Of a stretch of 64,000 nucleotides of DNA, positions 1-10,639 are shown in pieces. The stretch is from the NCBI RefSeq assembly GCF_000150955.2, contig NC_011678.1, positions 81,518 through 145,517 on the forward strand, given 5' to 3'. Positions within the stretch are counted from its first letter, which is position 1; each line of letters begins with the position of its first letter. This DNA comes from Phaeodactylum tricornutum CCAP 1055/1 (lineage: Eukaryota; Bacillariophyta; Bacillariophyceae; Surirellales; Neidiaceae). The translations under genes and the position numbers were made by a program. The notes under the pieces were generated by a model. That model was not told the DNA's origin, ran no database searches, and saw only the letters and a list, made by a program, of their open reading frames with translations.

Positions 1-1356
1 TCTCTAGGAGACGGCAATGGCACCAATCTCACGTTCAAAGAAAAACAGGAACGATTGCGGAAGCAACAAGCTGAGTCGCAGACTGGATGGTCGGCCTCGT
101 TCGTCCGTGGGGATGCTGTCGTGGACAATTTGGCTTCGAGGCTAGGACTACAAAAAGGTGAAATTCTGGCCGTGAAGGATGGACTGTCGTCGGGTGATGC
201 AGCTGTGCGCTTGGCTTTGGGGGAGACAGCGGTCATTGAAGAGAACCGCGACTACTTCCGATTACATAATATTGACATGGATGTTCTTGTATCGGCCACA
301 TCCGACAAAGACGCCAAGCTGGTTGAGCGAAGTAAGACAATGATACTCGTAAAGAACTTGCCTCACGATACTACTAAAGAGGACCTTGTCAAGGTATTCA
401 GTGGAGCTGGGGATACACCTTCTCGTATTCTCTTGCCCCCCTCTCGGACAATCGCGGTCGTGGAGTATTCTCACCCGAACGATGCCAAACGTTCTTTCCG
501 GAAGCTGGCCTACCGAAGATTTAAGAATGTGCCTTTGTACTTGGAGTGGGCACCCCTGGCTTCCAAGCGAATCGACAATGGATCCGAAGAAACGAACGAT
601 GAGAACATAATACAGATAGAAAACTCAGAGGATGCCAACCGTGAGACGGATGACTTGGTGGAAGGTCCCACGCCGACAATCTACGTCAAGAATCTAAATT
701 TCCACACAACCGAAGATCAGCTCCGCCAAGTGTTTTCCAAGCATGTGAAAGATGTTCGCACTGTACGTATACCCAAGAAGATTGCTCCCGTAAAGCGTTC
801 TGGAGGCAAATTTGGTACCGAAAACGAGACAACGAGAGAAATGTCGATGGGATTTGGTTTTGTTGAATTTGGTTCGAATGAGTCGGCGCGGACAGTTCTG
901 AATAAGCTGCAAGGCTTCACGGTTGATGGGCACATACTGGAACTCAAACCATCGTCCAAAACTGGCAATCAAGGAGTGTCATCCACGGCGGCTAAGAACA
1001 CTACTTCAAAGAGTACAAAAGTAATGGTTCGCAACGTGCCGTTTCAAGCAACCCGAAAAGAGCTGCTTCAGCTTTTCGGCTCGTTCGGGCCTCTCAAAAA
1101 GGTTCGGTTGCCGAAAAAATTCGACGGAAGCCATCGGGGATTCGCGTTCGTGGAATACATGGCGGCGAAAGAGGCAGCTGCTGCTATGCATACTTTATCC
1201 GCTACTCATTTGTACGGACGGCATTTGGTTTTGGAATGGGCTGCTGCCGATGAAGAAGCCGAAAACTTGGACATTCTGCGTGCCAAAGCCAAAAGGAATA
1301 TTGGTCTTGACGCCTTGTCCGCGAGAATGGAAAACAAGAGAATTCGTTTTGAGTAG
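1..1356 (+). CDS. MRD1/RBM19-like multiple RRM protein, 5' truncated
   Basis: The reading frame is open from base 1, so the gene starts before the window; 451 residues are visible and end at TAG 1354-1356. Three RRM domains can be seen. The first begins at KTMILVKNLP, the second at PTIYVKNLNF with RNP1-like GFGFVEF, and the third at KVMVRNVPFQ with RNP1-like GFAFVEY. The stretch before the first visible RRM (SWNALF-like QTGWSASFVRGDAV and the RLALGET segment) matches the conserved linker of the MRD1/RBM19 family. In that family these would be the last three RRMs. MRD1 binds pre-rRNA in the nucleolus and is needed for early cleavages in 18S rRNA maturation. The third RRM is followed by a short basic tail typical of the family C-terminus. 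The family call is firm; orthology rests on domain order and linker only. Confidence 0.85.
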   Translation, partial: SLGDGNGTNLTFKEKQERLRKQQAESQTGWSASFVRGDAVVDNLASRLGLQKGEILAVKDGLSSGDAAVRLALGETAVIEENRDYFRLHNIDMDVLVSATSDKDAKLVERSKTMILVKNLPHDTTKEDLVKVFSGAGDTPSRILLPPSRTIAVVEYSHPNDAKRSFRKLAYRRFKNVPLYLEWAPLASKRIDNGSEETNDENIIQIENSEDANRETDDLVEGPTPTIYVKNLNFHTTEDQLRQVFSKHVKDVRTVRIPKKIAPVKRSGGKFGTENETTREMSMGFGFVEFGSNESARTVLNKLQGFTVDGHILELKPSSKTGNQGVSSTAAKNTTSKSTKVMVRNVPFQATRKELLQLFGSFGPLKKVRLPKKFDGSHRGFAFVEYMAAKEAAAAMHTLSATHLYGRHLVLEWAAADEEAENLDILRAKAKRNIGLDALSARMENKRIRFE

Positions 1357-1753
1357 TAAATTGATGTTCAGTATATTGATTCAGTCTGCTTGCTTCGCAT
1401 CGAAGGGGGCGAATCAACCCACAATGTAACAGTGCATTTCCTATAATCAATCGCATCCCACGTTTCTTTCTCGGATGGGATTGTATACTGGATAATATGA
1501 GATATACTGCCTCCAACGAGAAATATCATGGAAGGATGAGATTTTTGGCTGGCAAGGTCAAAACTAAACGTATCCAATTCTCTCCTCTAGATACGAGGAC
1601 GCCACCACGACGAAAATACGTGGTTGTATCGAGCCAAAGCGTAGTGGCAGCAATAATATTCCTATATAAGTCCTTTGACGTGTAAAATCCATTTGTCAAA
1701 CTTAAAGCCGATATATATTTATATGCAATTATCGTAACTGGAGACCCAGTCTT
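1357..1753. other. Convergent intergenic region
   Basis: This lies between the stop codons of the MRD1-like gene (+) and the GT61-like gene (-). It must hold both 3' UTRs and terminators. It is AT-richer than the flanking genes, and I see no convincing ORF or repeat. Confidence 0.6.
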
Positions 1754-3367
1754 TTACTTTCGCGTAACGTTCGCCTTGAGAGTTGGCGGGGAACCATGGT
1801 CGGACGTGACATTGTCTCCTTCCGTCTCTTCTTTTTTCCAGCACACAGGAGCACCTATGGCTGCCGCCGCTGCGTCTCGCCGAGCTTGTTCGGCGTTGTT
1901 TTGGAGACGAAACTCTTCCGGTGAGATTGGCCGTGTGTAATTGGCCTCCCGCCAGATGTGCAAGGCTTCCTGCATGTGAGTCTGGAATCGATCGGGATCG
2001 ATATGAATCCAAGCCGAGGTATGAAAAACGTGAGACTGACACTCAAAGGCGGAACAAACGCAGCCGGGTGCCAACGGGCCCTCCAGTATTTCTTGTCCCG
2101 GTGTGTTCTCTACTTGAAAGGGTAGGTGACCAACAGCAAAGGCCGGCTCCAGTGCCTTGCGGATAGAGTGTAGGAGGGCGCTTCGGCCGGAAATCATAAA
2201 GCCGTGAGGATAAATATCGATTATGAGCGCCCGGGGAGGGAGCCAAAGAGTGTTTGCCAAGGCTCCTCCGTGGACGAGTACGTAAATGTCCGTGTCGTGT
2301 GACAGCGAGATTTGCTCACGGAGGGACAGTTCGGCCATGTCCACCAATCGTGCAACTGTACCCGTGCCAGCCTTGACCGCGTCTTGGACCTCTTGCAAAT
2401 TCCGTATACGCCGCGTGGTGGTACGTTGCACGAGAGTTATCCGAGGAGGGTTCTGCCGAGGCAACGACATGGCGTTGGGCGCTTCTTCTTGGATCCCGTA
2501 TCGATGAAAGACCAGGTGACGGAAGGTAATGGCCGCGTCGGGAGGGTCGAACAGACCGACGGGACGGTTTGTGGGTCGACAAAGTCCCCAGTGACTACAG
2601 GGAACTCCGGACCCCGCCAGTAAAGTGTCCACGTGGTATACTTCCGTGGTGGGATGGACCACGGTGACTTCGGGAAGAAGCTCGTTCCAAAACTTATCCT
2701 CCATTGCTTTGGCAGTGATTTTCCGGTCCGTCACAAAAAGCCCCCACGGCGCTCGCGGTTGGTGTTGCTTTACGTCCGCATGTCCCGGACTATACGAGAC
2801 CGCAGTTCCACCGGTCCGGTCCAACAGGTTGGCTACAATTGGTATCATGTCTTCGAACAAAACGTGGTAGGCGTTGCCGGGATTGAGCCGGTAGAGAGCC
2901 ACTCCCGTAGCGAAGCGCCGACTTTCCGTTGTCGCGTCCAGGAGCGTGCGCCAGGCGAACGCGTCGGCGGCGAAACGCACGTCGCACGGCTTCGTGTGTT
3001 TTTCCGGACCATTGGTCGTCGAGCACAAAAGGGAGGGTGGGGCGGCAGAAGGGTCACGCGGATCGGGCGCTTCGAGCCAGAAGACTCCGTCCTGGACCAC
3101 GACGTTGTGGAAGACGCAACGGCGGGTATCCCTCGAATCTCCCTGGCACTGAAAATGGGAACGACTCGGGTATTCCGGTCGGAGGTCGACTCCCGATCGT
3201 ACGAGATACCACATGGGAAACAGGGCTCCTACCATTGCCCAAAAGAGCGCTCGTTTGATGTTTCGGAGACGGCAGACCGTCAGCTTTCGGGGCCCCATGT
3301 GGTTTTCGTTTGGGAAGGAAACGGGTGGGAAGGGGAAATGACGTCTAGTAGAACTGTTTGGCAGCAT
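1754..3367 (-). CDS. GT61-like (DUF563) type II membrane glycosyltransferase
   Basis: Single-exon gene of 537 aa starting at ATG 3367. A second in-frame ATG (residue 24, MGPRKL) is closer to the membrane anchor and may be the true start. A hydrophobic segment at about residues 40-57 (ALFWAMVGALFPMWYLV) after basic residues gives the type II topology of Golgi glycosyltransferases. The luminal region contains YHVLFEDMIPI and the late motif VHGGALANTLWLPP followed by IDIYPHGF. This arrangement is characteristic of the GT61/DUF563 family, which includes plant xylosyl- and arabinosyltransferases, EOGT and POMGNT2. The likely role is sugar transfer to glycoproteins or secreted polysaccharides in the ER or Golgi; donor and acceptor cannot be read from the sequence. 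It is divergent to a GT90-like gene about 1.06 kb away. Confidence 0.78.
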   Translation of the reverse strand: MLPNSSTRRHFPFPPVSFPNENHMGPRKLTVCRLRNIKRALFWAMVGALFPMWYLVRSGVDLRPEYPSRSHFQCQGDSRDTRRCVFHNVVVQDGVFWLEAPDPRDPSAAPPSLLCSTTNGPEKHTKPCDVRFAADAFAWRTLLDATTESRRFATGVALYRLNPGNAYHVLFEDMIPIVANLLDRTGGTAVSYSPGHADVKQHQPRAPWGLFVTDRKITAKAMEDKFWNELLPEVTVVHPTTEVYHVDTLLAGSGVPCSHWGLCRPTNRPVGLFDPPDAAITFRHLVFHRYGIQEEAPNAMSLPRQNPPRITLVQRTTTRRIRNLQEVQDAVKAGTGTVARLVDMAELSLREQISLSHDTDIYVLVHGGALANTLWLPPRALIIDIYPHGFMISGRSALLHSIRKALEPAFAVGHLPFQVENTPGQEILEGPLAPGCVCSAFECQSHVFHTSAWIHIDPDRFQTHMQEALHIWREANYTRPISPEEFRLQNNAEQARRDAAAAAIGAPVCWKKEETEGDNVTSDHGSPPTLKANVTRK

Positions 3368-4428
3368 CGAGAGAAATTGACTACCCCAGCAAAAGAGTGC
3401 ACCAACGCTTATTTTCCAGTTGGAAGGGACTATGGAATGCTACGTCTCTAATAGTAGAGAGCAGTAAGAGAGACTGACTGTGATATCCGCTGATTGCAGT
3501 GGTTGACAGTTGCATCAAACCCCAAGACCGAGTTGCTGTTTTGCTATCTGGTGCTTATGTTCGGTACCTCGTTTCAGACCTTCGTTGGAATGGGTAGAGA
3601 ACTGCTGTGTAGTTGGATGAGAGCTCGTCCAGATTTCGTAGGAAACACAGCAGACCAATCGGAACGTGTCCGTCACAGGTAGTCTCTTAAATGAAAAGAT
3701 CCGTTCGCACTGAACACCTTCCACTGTATCTATCAATATCGTCGGGCAGGCGCTTTCAGTATCTCTTCAAAAGCAACAAACTCCGACTCTCAGTACTATT
3801 AAGACTACGAGTCCCATTTGGAAAATCCTACTTACATAAAATGAAGTTTGAACCTCGTAACCCCAATTTCGAAATAGATTGGAGATCGACAGTTAACAGT
3901 TAAACAGCATGCTTGATTTCCAGCAACCCTACTAGCCTCGTATCGCTAATACAAGAGCGGCAATCTTTGTCCAAAGTGTCACAGTTCTGTCCAGATCGTG
4001 TCCATGTTGGTTGGGAACTGTAAGAATAATGTAAATCGAGTCGGGGCCACATAAACTCCAGCTCTACTAGAGAGAGTGCTTTTTTTCATTAATAAGAGTT
4101 GGAGTCCGTTCTTTCTGAAGTATTGACTGTATGCGTGACATCGCGTGTATTCCCAACATGGTCTGCTGACTGTGAGTGTCTGCGTAGCAAACAAACCACC
4201 CATCAAGCATGTAGACAACAGGAACCTCCTTCCAGGCGTTGTAGAGTAACACCCCGTAGCCATCGTTGAACACCATTAGGGTTTTCTTTTCTCCCAAACG
4301 GTCCCCCGAGCTTACAATTAAAGTTACCAGCTTTCCCATTCTCCCAGTGCTTGTGGGTTCCCCCCGCTCACTGGCGGGTCCCCTTGACTTACGGCACCGC
4401 CGGTTGTCACCAACGCTGGTACCGCGTC
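3368..4428. promoter_or_regulatory. Divergent promoter region between two glycosyltransferase genes
   Basis: About 1.06 kb separates the start codons of the GT61-like (-) and GT90-like (+) genes. The minus strand carries TCACAGTCA at 3475-3483, 108 nt upstream of the GT61-like ATG and in sense orientation, and another copy at 4167-4175. No ORF here looks coding. The region is assigned as regulatory by position only. Confidence 0.5.
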
Positions 4429-6015
4429 ATGCGCACCAAAAGCAAAAGAAGTCGGTCCCTCGGAACGCTGGTGGGGATTGTTCTGCTCGTGGGTACGCAT
4501 TTGCTGATGGGGATTGCGTGGAACAACACCGCCGGGACGACGCATCCAATCGCATCTCCGGTCCGCCCGGACCACTGGATTCCATCCTTTTCGGACGCGG
4601 GTCCGAGTCCAGTCGCCGTGAGGCCTGCTCGGACGACTCCGGAACGTCCTTCGTGGCGGCAACGGGGTTTGTGGGATGTGGACGTGACGCCGGGGGGACG
4701 GACGCAGCGCTTCCCATCCGTTGCCGAACGCGTCGTCGCGTATCTTTCCAGTTGGTACGATCCACCCAGCTGCCCCGACGATTACGCACGCATTCAGCAC
4801 ACCGGGAACGGTACTTGGACTGTTCATCCACCCGTGACTTTCACATCCACGCCACAAGAATCCTTGGCTGCCGATGTCTTTTTACAATCCCACGTGGTCC
4901 GGACCCACCCGGTAGATCACGTGCTCTTTGCTTTGGCAACTCAACCGCTCCAAATTTGTATTAACCACTCGACGATTGTCAGTATGCGTGACAATTACTG
5001 TCCCGAACTTGTGCAAGAAATTCTACCTCAGTACGAAGCGTTCCAACGCAACACCTCCGTATCATCGTCGACGCATCGGCCGGAAACGGACCTGACGATA
5101 CCCTTACTGGTGGTAATGGGTGACACCGCCGGACGACAGAAAATTTCCACTTCAAACAATACCTTGGTCGCTGCGTACGCCACGATACCTTACCTGCGCC
5201 GAGTACGGCCAGTGTGGAATGCAGCCAGTGTCGGTGGGGAAACATCGTCCCGTACAACTCCCCAAGGCAATCGGCCACGGCCAATCATCCCCAACACATC
5301 CTGTGCCTCTCTAGCGTCTCGGCCGCTCGTAGACGGTCATTTGCAACCCATTCTGTGGAAGTTTGGATCCCGACGTCACTACAACCACATTGAACGAAAG
5401 GTGGAGGCCCACGATATCCCGTGGGCGCAGAAACTTGACCGCGCTGTGTTTCGCGGATCGCTGACGGGTCGGATGCCGATGGACCGTCCGGAACGCGAGC
5501 GCTGTAGGAGTATGCCGCGTTGCAATCTCGTCTGGCAACACGCCAATTCCACCCTGGTGGACGCCAAACTATCGAAACTGGACGGTCGACCCCTTCCAAA
5601 TATGTTGGATGGTGTACTCTTGACCGGTGCCGCCTTGTCCCAACAGGAGCTGTTACAATTCAAGGCCCTCATAATGCTTGAAGGTAATGACGTCTCGACC
5701 GGTCTCAAATGGGCACTCTTGTCCAACTCTTTGGTGCTGATGCCGCCCCCGACTGTCACCTCCTGGGCCATGGAAGAGTGGTTGCAACCCTATGTGCACT
5801 ACGTTCCTTTGCTCCCGGACCTGTCAAACGCGGAAGCCCAAATGCGGTGGATTCTCGCACACGACCGGGACGCACAGCAAATCGCCCTGCGCGGCAAACT
5901 GTGGATGCAAGATTTGTTGTTCCACCCCCAGGCTACTGAAGATAATGCGGCCATCAACCAGGAAATCATGCGACGCTACCGGGGATTGTTTCAAGTCGTG
6001 CCGTCCGAAGGCTAA
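4429..6015 (+). CDS. GT90/CAP10-like glycosyltransferase
   Basis: The frame is open from 4351, but the first ATG is at 4429. It gives a 528-aa protein whose N-terminus is basic (MRTKSKRSRS) followed at once by a signal anchor (LGTLVGIVLLVGTHLLMGI), so I chose this start. The C-terminal half has the layout of the GT90/CAP10 family (PF05686): AVFRGSLTGR, then KALIMLEGNDVSTGLKW (family pattern K-x-L-I-x-x-x-G-x-x-x-S-x-x-x-K-x), SNSLVLM and LQPYVHYVPL. GT90 includes fungal capsule xylosyltransferase CAP10 and animal POGLUT/KDELC enzymes. The probable role is sugar transfer in the secretory pathway. Substrate is unknown. The N-terminal 200 residues match nothing I recognise. Confidence 0.72.
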   Translation: MRTKSKRSRSLGTLVGIVLLVGTHLLMGIAWNNTAGTTHPIASPVRPDHWIPSFSDAGPSPVAVRPARTTPERPSWRQRGLWDVDVTPGGRTQRFPSVAERVVAYLSSWYDPPSCPDDYARIQHTGNGTWTVHPPVTFTSTPQESLAADVFLQSHVVRTHPVDHVLFALATQPLQICINHSTIVSMRDNYCPELVQEILPQYEAFQRNTSVSSSTHRPETDLTIPLLVVMGDTAGRQKISTSNNTLVAAYATIPYLRRVRPVWNAASVGGETSSRTTPQGNRPRPIIPNTSCASLASRPLVDGHLQPILWKFGSRRHYNHIERKVEAHDIPWAQKLDRAVFRGSLTGRMPMDRPERERCRSMPRCNLVWQHANSTLVDAKLSKLDGRPLPNMLDGVLLTGAALSQQELLQFKALIMLEGNDVSTGLKWALLSNSLVLMPPPTVTSWAMEEWLQPYVHYVPLLPDLSNAEAQMRWILAHDRDAQQIALRGKLWMQDLLFHPQATEDNAAINQEIMRRYRGLFQVVPSEG

Positions 6016-6232
6016 CCAACCGCAAGTGGAGGAACGCACACGTCTAAACGTGGATGGTGGACGCCTGATTATTCACCTGGAACCGAGCCAACGCCAGTGA
6101 TTCGTATTGGTTTGTCGCCCTCCCGGCGAACGCAATACGCCCAATTATGCACAAATACTACCGGGCGGTGACGAATAACTAGAACACGGCTTGGGCAACT
6201 GTATTTCTTACTATTTCTAGACGATTGCCGTT

Positions 6233-8732
6233 TCACTGTAGACTCTTGGCTTTTTGCAACGCCGCGGCAGGCTGCAAGCGTGATTTGTCCCGAATGGGCC
6301 AAAAGTACCAGGCCGCGGCGGCGGCCCAGAGGGTGGATTGGACGAGAAGTCCTCCGGGACGGTCGGTGGTAGGGCGGCGGTTCCGTACGTGTGGGACGGC
6401 CCACGCCAACGTGCCCAGAACGGCGGCACCCCAAACGCGCACGTGGCGAGACTGGATACGGGGAACGGCGAGCGGTGCGGTTAGTTCCAGAATCGTGTCA
6501 CAAATGCGTACGGTGCGGGCGTGGGAAGGATCGACGAATCCCTGGCGTTGTGCCGTCTGGGCTTGTCGGCGAATGGATTGAGCCATGGTGTAAAAGGTTT
6601 CGTGGACTTGGGACAGAGTGTTGGTCCGGAGTAGCAATTTGCAGGACAGTCCCTTGCGAATTTTGACGACTCCGGTAAAGACGTTAACGTTGTGGTAGCA
6701 CTTGTCCAGAGTAGCAATGGCCATGACTTGTGGAATGGCGCAGAAACGAAAAATTTCCTGGCACTGCAAGCGCGCGAGGTAGGTCAGACAGTCGGGTACG
6801 AGTTCCAAGGCGTCCGTCACCAGTTCGTTCAGACATCCCAAGGCCCGGTCGCGACCGTCGTCCGTGCCAATCGATTGCGCAAAGTACCCCAAATCGTCCG
6901 TAGCGGCGTATTTTTTCCACACCGACTGCGGCCAAAAGGCGCGTTGATCGACGTAATCTTCCAAATAATCCCGAATAATGTTGGTCTTTTGCAAAAAGAG
7001 TCCCATTTGATCGGAAAGGTGCAATTCGCCGGCGAAGGATCCGGCTTCGAGTCCGGACGCGGCGAAGAGTCGGGAGAGTCCTTCCCCGACGAGTCCGGCG
7101 ACAAAGTGGCAGTAGCGATTGTACTGTTCGGTGTTGGTGGTGCCCTGTCCGAGATCCTTGCGGACGAATTCGGCCATCCCGGTGGCCATGCGGGCCGTCA
7201 CGTCGGCGACGACGCGTCGCGAGGGTGCGGCGAGCTTGGCGTAGACACGGTGGCACTGGGGGAACTGCTGCAACAAGCGGCGTTCGTCGCCCTGCCCCAC
7301 GTGTTGCAAATTCCAGTCCGGATCGGCCAAGGCCGTCCGGTGAAAGTTCAGGAGATAGTCGATTTTTTCTTCGGGCGAGGCGAATGCCGTCGTGTCGTCT
7401 TCGATCGTGTCGAGCGCGCGCAGGACGAGGTAAAAGACGAGAATATCGACGAGGAGTCGGTCGGGCAATTGCCGAATGACGGCAGCGAAGGAGCGGGACA
7501 CGTGTACGAGAATGTCGTCGCAAAAGGCCAAATCGTCGGCGGGGAAGATCTGTCGAATGTACGCGGCGTCCAGGTTACTCCGGAGCGGCCGGACGTAGAG
7601 TAGCGTGAGGGCGGCCCAGACTTCGTCCACTCGTCCGAGCTGGACGAGTTTGGATTCCTGGTGGGTGACGACTTTTCCGTAAGCACCTTGTTTTTTGGTG
7701 GCGTCTCCGGGGGTTGCGTGAATCTTGGCGGGTTGTCCGGCAAAGAGGGGACCGGCGCCGCCGGCGCCTCCGCAGTGTTCGGCGGGCGGATCCAGTAGGT
7801 GCACGTGTTGATAATCCAGGTAGGGGTTCTGTTGGGGATCGGGCCGCATGCAAACGTCAAGATTCTGCCACCAGGTTTCGAGCCATTTTTCGACAATGAG
7901 ACGGAACCAGGGAGAAAAGAGGAGGTTATCGTCCCGCATCATGGTTTGTAGTTCTTGGAGCGTGACCCATCGGGTATCGTCGACTTCCTCGGGATGCGGT
8001 AGTAGCGGCAAGGCCTCGATCTTGTCGACGACGTAAAAGAGAACGTAATCGATTTCGTGTTCTCCCCAGGGCGCGTCGGGTCCGTGCGTGACGGTGTCGG
8101 CGGCCCAGTAATGCAGTCGCGTGAGGAAACGAAAGCCGTGGAGGTCGAGGAGGGCGGGGTCGATCCCGAGCTCGTGTTGCAGTTTGCGCATCGCGGCGTG
8201 CTTGACGCCCCGCACGGATCCGTCGGCCACGTCCGCCGGCGTGTCGACCTCGTTGGGATCCATGCCGTGCAACGGATGCGAACAACACGTATTCGTCCAC
8301 ACCTGCGGGTTGAAATGGAAGTCAGTGCAGGAACTGGTACGTTGGAGAGGGAGCGTCGTAGCGAGACACCACGGCAACAACAGGACAACAACACAATAAT
8401 ATTACAAAAAACACACACGCATACATATATGTATACCAATCCATATACACACACACACGCGTACGTACGTTGGGAAAGGTAATTTTGGAATGGGCTCGTT
8501 GTTGGAGCAGCATCCGTGAGGATTGTCGTTCAAAGACAAAGACGGAAAAGGCTCGGTGGAGAATACCGTGGGGTTGTTGTGCGTTGAAGACGTGCGACGT
8601 CTTTTTGGATGCCGATCCAATGACGTTGTCTCGTTCGTCCAAGACCAAGACGGTATCTTTCTCCATCATGTCGTTCTGGGTCCAACCCACTCCCCACGAT
8701 GGCGTCTCGGGTAACGTCGTCGTCGTCGTCAT
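6233..8732 (-). CDS. IDISQS: Isopentenyl-diphosphate isomerase / squalene synthase fusion (IDISQS)
   Basis: Two exons on the minus strand, 8732-8469 and 8302-6233, joined in phase 0, encode 777 aa. The start is ATG 8732; longer open frame upstream has no ATG. Residues 20-240 are a type I IDI Nudix domain: KITFPN/VWTNTCCSHP spans the exon junction and places the active-site Cys-Ser-His region, AAMRKLQHELGI is the Nudix box, and WGEHEIDYVLF holds metal-binding Glu. A Gly/Pro-rich linker leads to a squalene synthase domain from about residue 300 with Asp-rich motifs DTIEDD (386-391) and DYLED (533-537). Hydrophobic C-terminal segments should anchor it to the ER. The fusion would isomerise IPP to DMAPP and condense two farnesyl-PP to squalene for sterols. 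Such a fusion has been reported from diatoms. Confidence 0.95.
8303..8468 (-). other. Intron of IDISQS with CA/TA microsatellite
   Basis: Donor AAC|GTACGT and acceptor CCCGCAG|GTG bound a 166-nt intron on the minus strand. It interrupts the IDI domain between ITFPN and VWTNTCC. Near the donor it contains an alternating purine-pyrimidine tract (acacacacac and atacatatatgta), which is likely length-polymorphic. Confidence 0.85.
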
Positions 8733-9413
8733 TGTAGGCGAGGGCTCTGCAACTACCGCGGTATATTGCAATAGTCGCAACAATGACAATAATTAAATAC
8801 AAACCGATAATTGAAAGTCAAACACGACGAGATTCTCGTAGTTAACGTGTTGCAGGATGGTTTTGGAAGTACTAGTTGTCGTTCAAGTGGTCCTTATCCT
8901 TTTTCGTTGGGTGGATGATAGAAATATGTGTACGAGTGTGTGGACTGTAAAAAGACCATGATCCAGTGGTGGTGTGGCATCGGTGCAGGGTCTCCCTGCA
9001 GTGTTACTACCATTGCTTCTACTACCACAACCACTAACCTGTTCAAACATTGCTACAGTGGAACGGGTACCGACGACGTGTCTCGTCCAATGCACTTCCG
9101 TTGTGGTACCGGCGGCACGTGCCGTGTCGGTCCCAAGGACCGACTCTACCCCGTGCCGAAACGAAACCGCGACTTTTTTCACAGGTGAGTCACGAAAATC
9201 GAGCTCTAGGAACCCGGCAAAGTTACAATCAACAATCACGGTTGATGTCCCCACTGTACTGTGTGACCGCGTCGTGTGGCGTTGCCTGCGAGGAATGCTC
9301 TCACAGTCAACTCTTTGGCACTCGGTCGTCTCCCTTCATTCCTACACTACGATACAACAATACGACACGACAAGCAATCACACACACAGATAGACGTCCC
9401 TCGTCGGCGTTTC
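8733..9413. promoter_or_regulatory. Divergent promoter region of IDISQS and the histidine phosphatase gene
   Basis: This 681-bp region lies between the start codons of two divergent genes. TCACAGTCAA at 9301-9310 is in sense orientation 104 nt upstream of ATG 9414. No other coding sequence is evident; overlapping short ORFs look random. Confidence 0.5.
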
Positions 9414-10502
9414 ATGACTAGCGTGTGCATTCGAGATTGTCCGTATTGGTTCGTCGGGAGTTGTTGGTGTTGTTGGTGGTGGTTCCGAGTGGTACGTCTA
9501 CGACTCACAACGACGCTGTTGGTTCTCGGCCTGGGTCTGTGCGTATCGTGCCATCATCACTACACTGCCGCCGCCGTTCCTCGTCACGGACCGTGGCATC
9601 GATCCGGAATCATGTCGACGTCACCATCCACCGATACCACGGCTCCAGAGTCCCCCACTCCCACGGACCCTGCACCACTCACATTCCGTACCAATCCCAG
9701 ACACCCTCACAACGAACCACAACAGTACCCACAACAGTACCCACTAATTCTTTACGGACTGCGCCACGGCACTTCGGTCGCCAATGAATGGATGACCGGA
9801 CCCAACGCCTGGGGTGCCTCCACCTTTCGGGACGACGTGACGCTCCGGGACGCGCCTCTCAGTGACGCTGGACGAGCCCAGGCCCGGCAATTGGCCAACA
9901 CTCTGGAACTATCCAACGCTGTACCACCACCCACGTCATCGTTATCACCGTCGTGTTCTCGTGCGGAACTCGAAAACGTGCAACTCGTCGTCGTGTCGCC
10001 TTTGCGGCGTTGTTTGGAAACCTACGACGCCGTGAGCCCACGGTTGCGGCGGAACGACGGAAGTCCCGGACCACCCGTTATCGTCCAACCCTGGGCGGCC
10101 GAACGCGTCTTTACCGTGGCGGATCAAGGGACGCCAGGCACCGCTCTGCGCAATCGCTATCCCGACTGGGATTGGAGTCTCGTGACGGACCAGCCTTGGT
10201 GGTACGATCATCACCACGATAACAACAGCAATAACAACAACAACAACCACCAACTCGACGCCACCCCCTACGTCGAATGGCGTCCCTCCCAACAAGGACA
10301 GTGGTACGCGGTTCCGGGTGAACCCGAAAACGTCTTTGCCGCACGCATGCGACGGTTGGAACAGTGGTTGCGGGCGCGGCCGGAACGACACATTCTAATC
10401 GTCACGCACTGGGCCGTGCTGCGTCACTGGACGGGACAAGAAATCGACAATTGCGGCATTGGCAAAATCGAATGGCGTCGCGACGAGTCTACCGACCCGT
10501 AA
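9414..10502 (+). CDS. Histidine phosphatase superfamily (phosphoglycerate mutase-like) protein
   Basis: The first ATG in the open frame is at 9414, giving 362 aa. A hydrophobic, Trp/Cys-rich stretch at residues 11-45 could be a signal anchor. The catalytic RHG motif (LRHGTSVANE, residues 117-119 for RHG) is followed by PLSDAGRAQARQLA, VVVSPLRRCLET and late HWAVLRHW. These are the conserved blocks of the histidine phosphatase superfamily: phospho-accepting His, flanking Arg and second catalytic His. The family covers phosphoglycerate mutases, fructose-2,6-bisphosphatase and broad phosphatases; the context favours a phosphatase of unknown substrate. A His/Asp/Asn-rich loop (HHHDNNSNNNNNN) at about residues 264-276 is low complexity and probably a surface insertion. 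Confidence 0.85.
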   Translation: MTSVCIRDCPYWFVGSCWCCWWWFRVVRLRLTTTLLVLGLGLCVSCHHHYTAAAVPRHGPWHRSGIMSTSPSTDTTAPESPTPTDPAPLTFRTNPRHPHNEPQQYPQQYPLILYGLRHGTSVANEWMTGPNAWGASTFRDDVTLRDAPLSDAGRAQARQLANTLELSNAVPPPTSSLSPSCSRAELENVQLVVVSPLRRCLETYDAVSPRLRRNDGSPGPPVIVQPWAAERVFTVADQGTPGTALRNRYPDWDWSLVTDQPWWYDHHHDNNSNNNNNNHQLDATPYVEWRPSQQGQWYAVPGEPENVFAARMRRLEQWLRARPERHILIVTHWAVLRHWTGQEIDNCGIGKIEWRRDESTDP

Positions 10503-10639
10503 CAAGCGCGCCAGTCGCTTGGGGTACCAACAATAGAACAAACAACAATAGAGGAGGAATAGGATTTCCATGTTACAGTGGACAATGCAAAAGCTGTAGA
10601 ACTGTCTGGTGCTGCATAGGGTGACTTCGCAGTCAACGG

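Noticed and set aside
2633-3451. 272-residue plus-strand ORF over the GT61-like gene
   Set aside because: Antisense to a conserved gene; composition Arg/Gly-rich as expected for a shadow.
6692-7603. 303-residue plus-strand ORF antisense to IDISQS
   Set aside because: It is the complement of the conserved squalene synthase region; GC-rich codons leave the antisense frame open, and there are no motifs.
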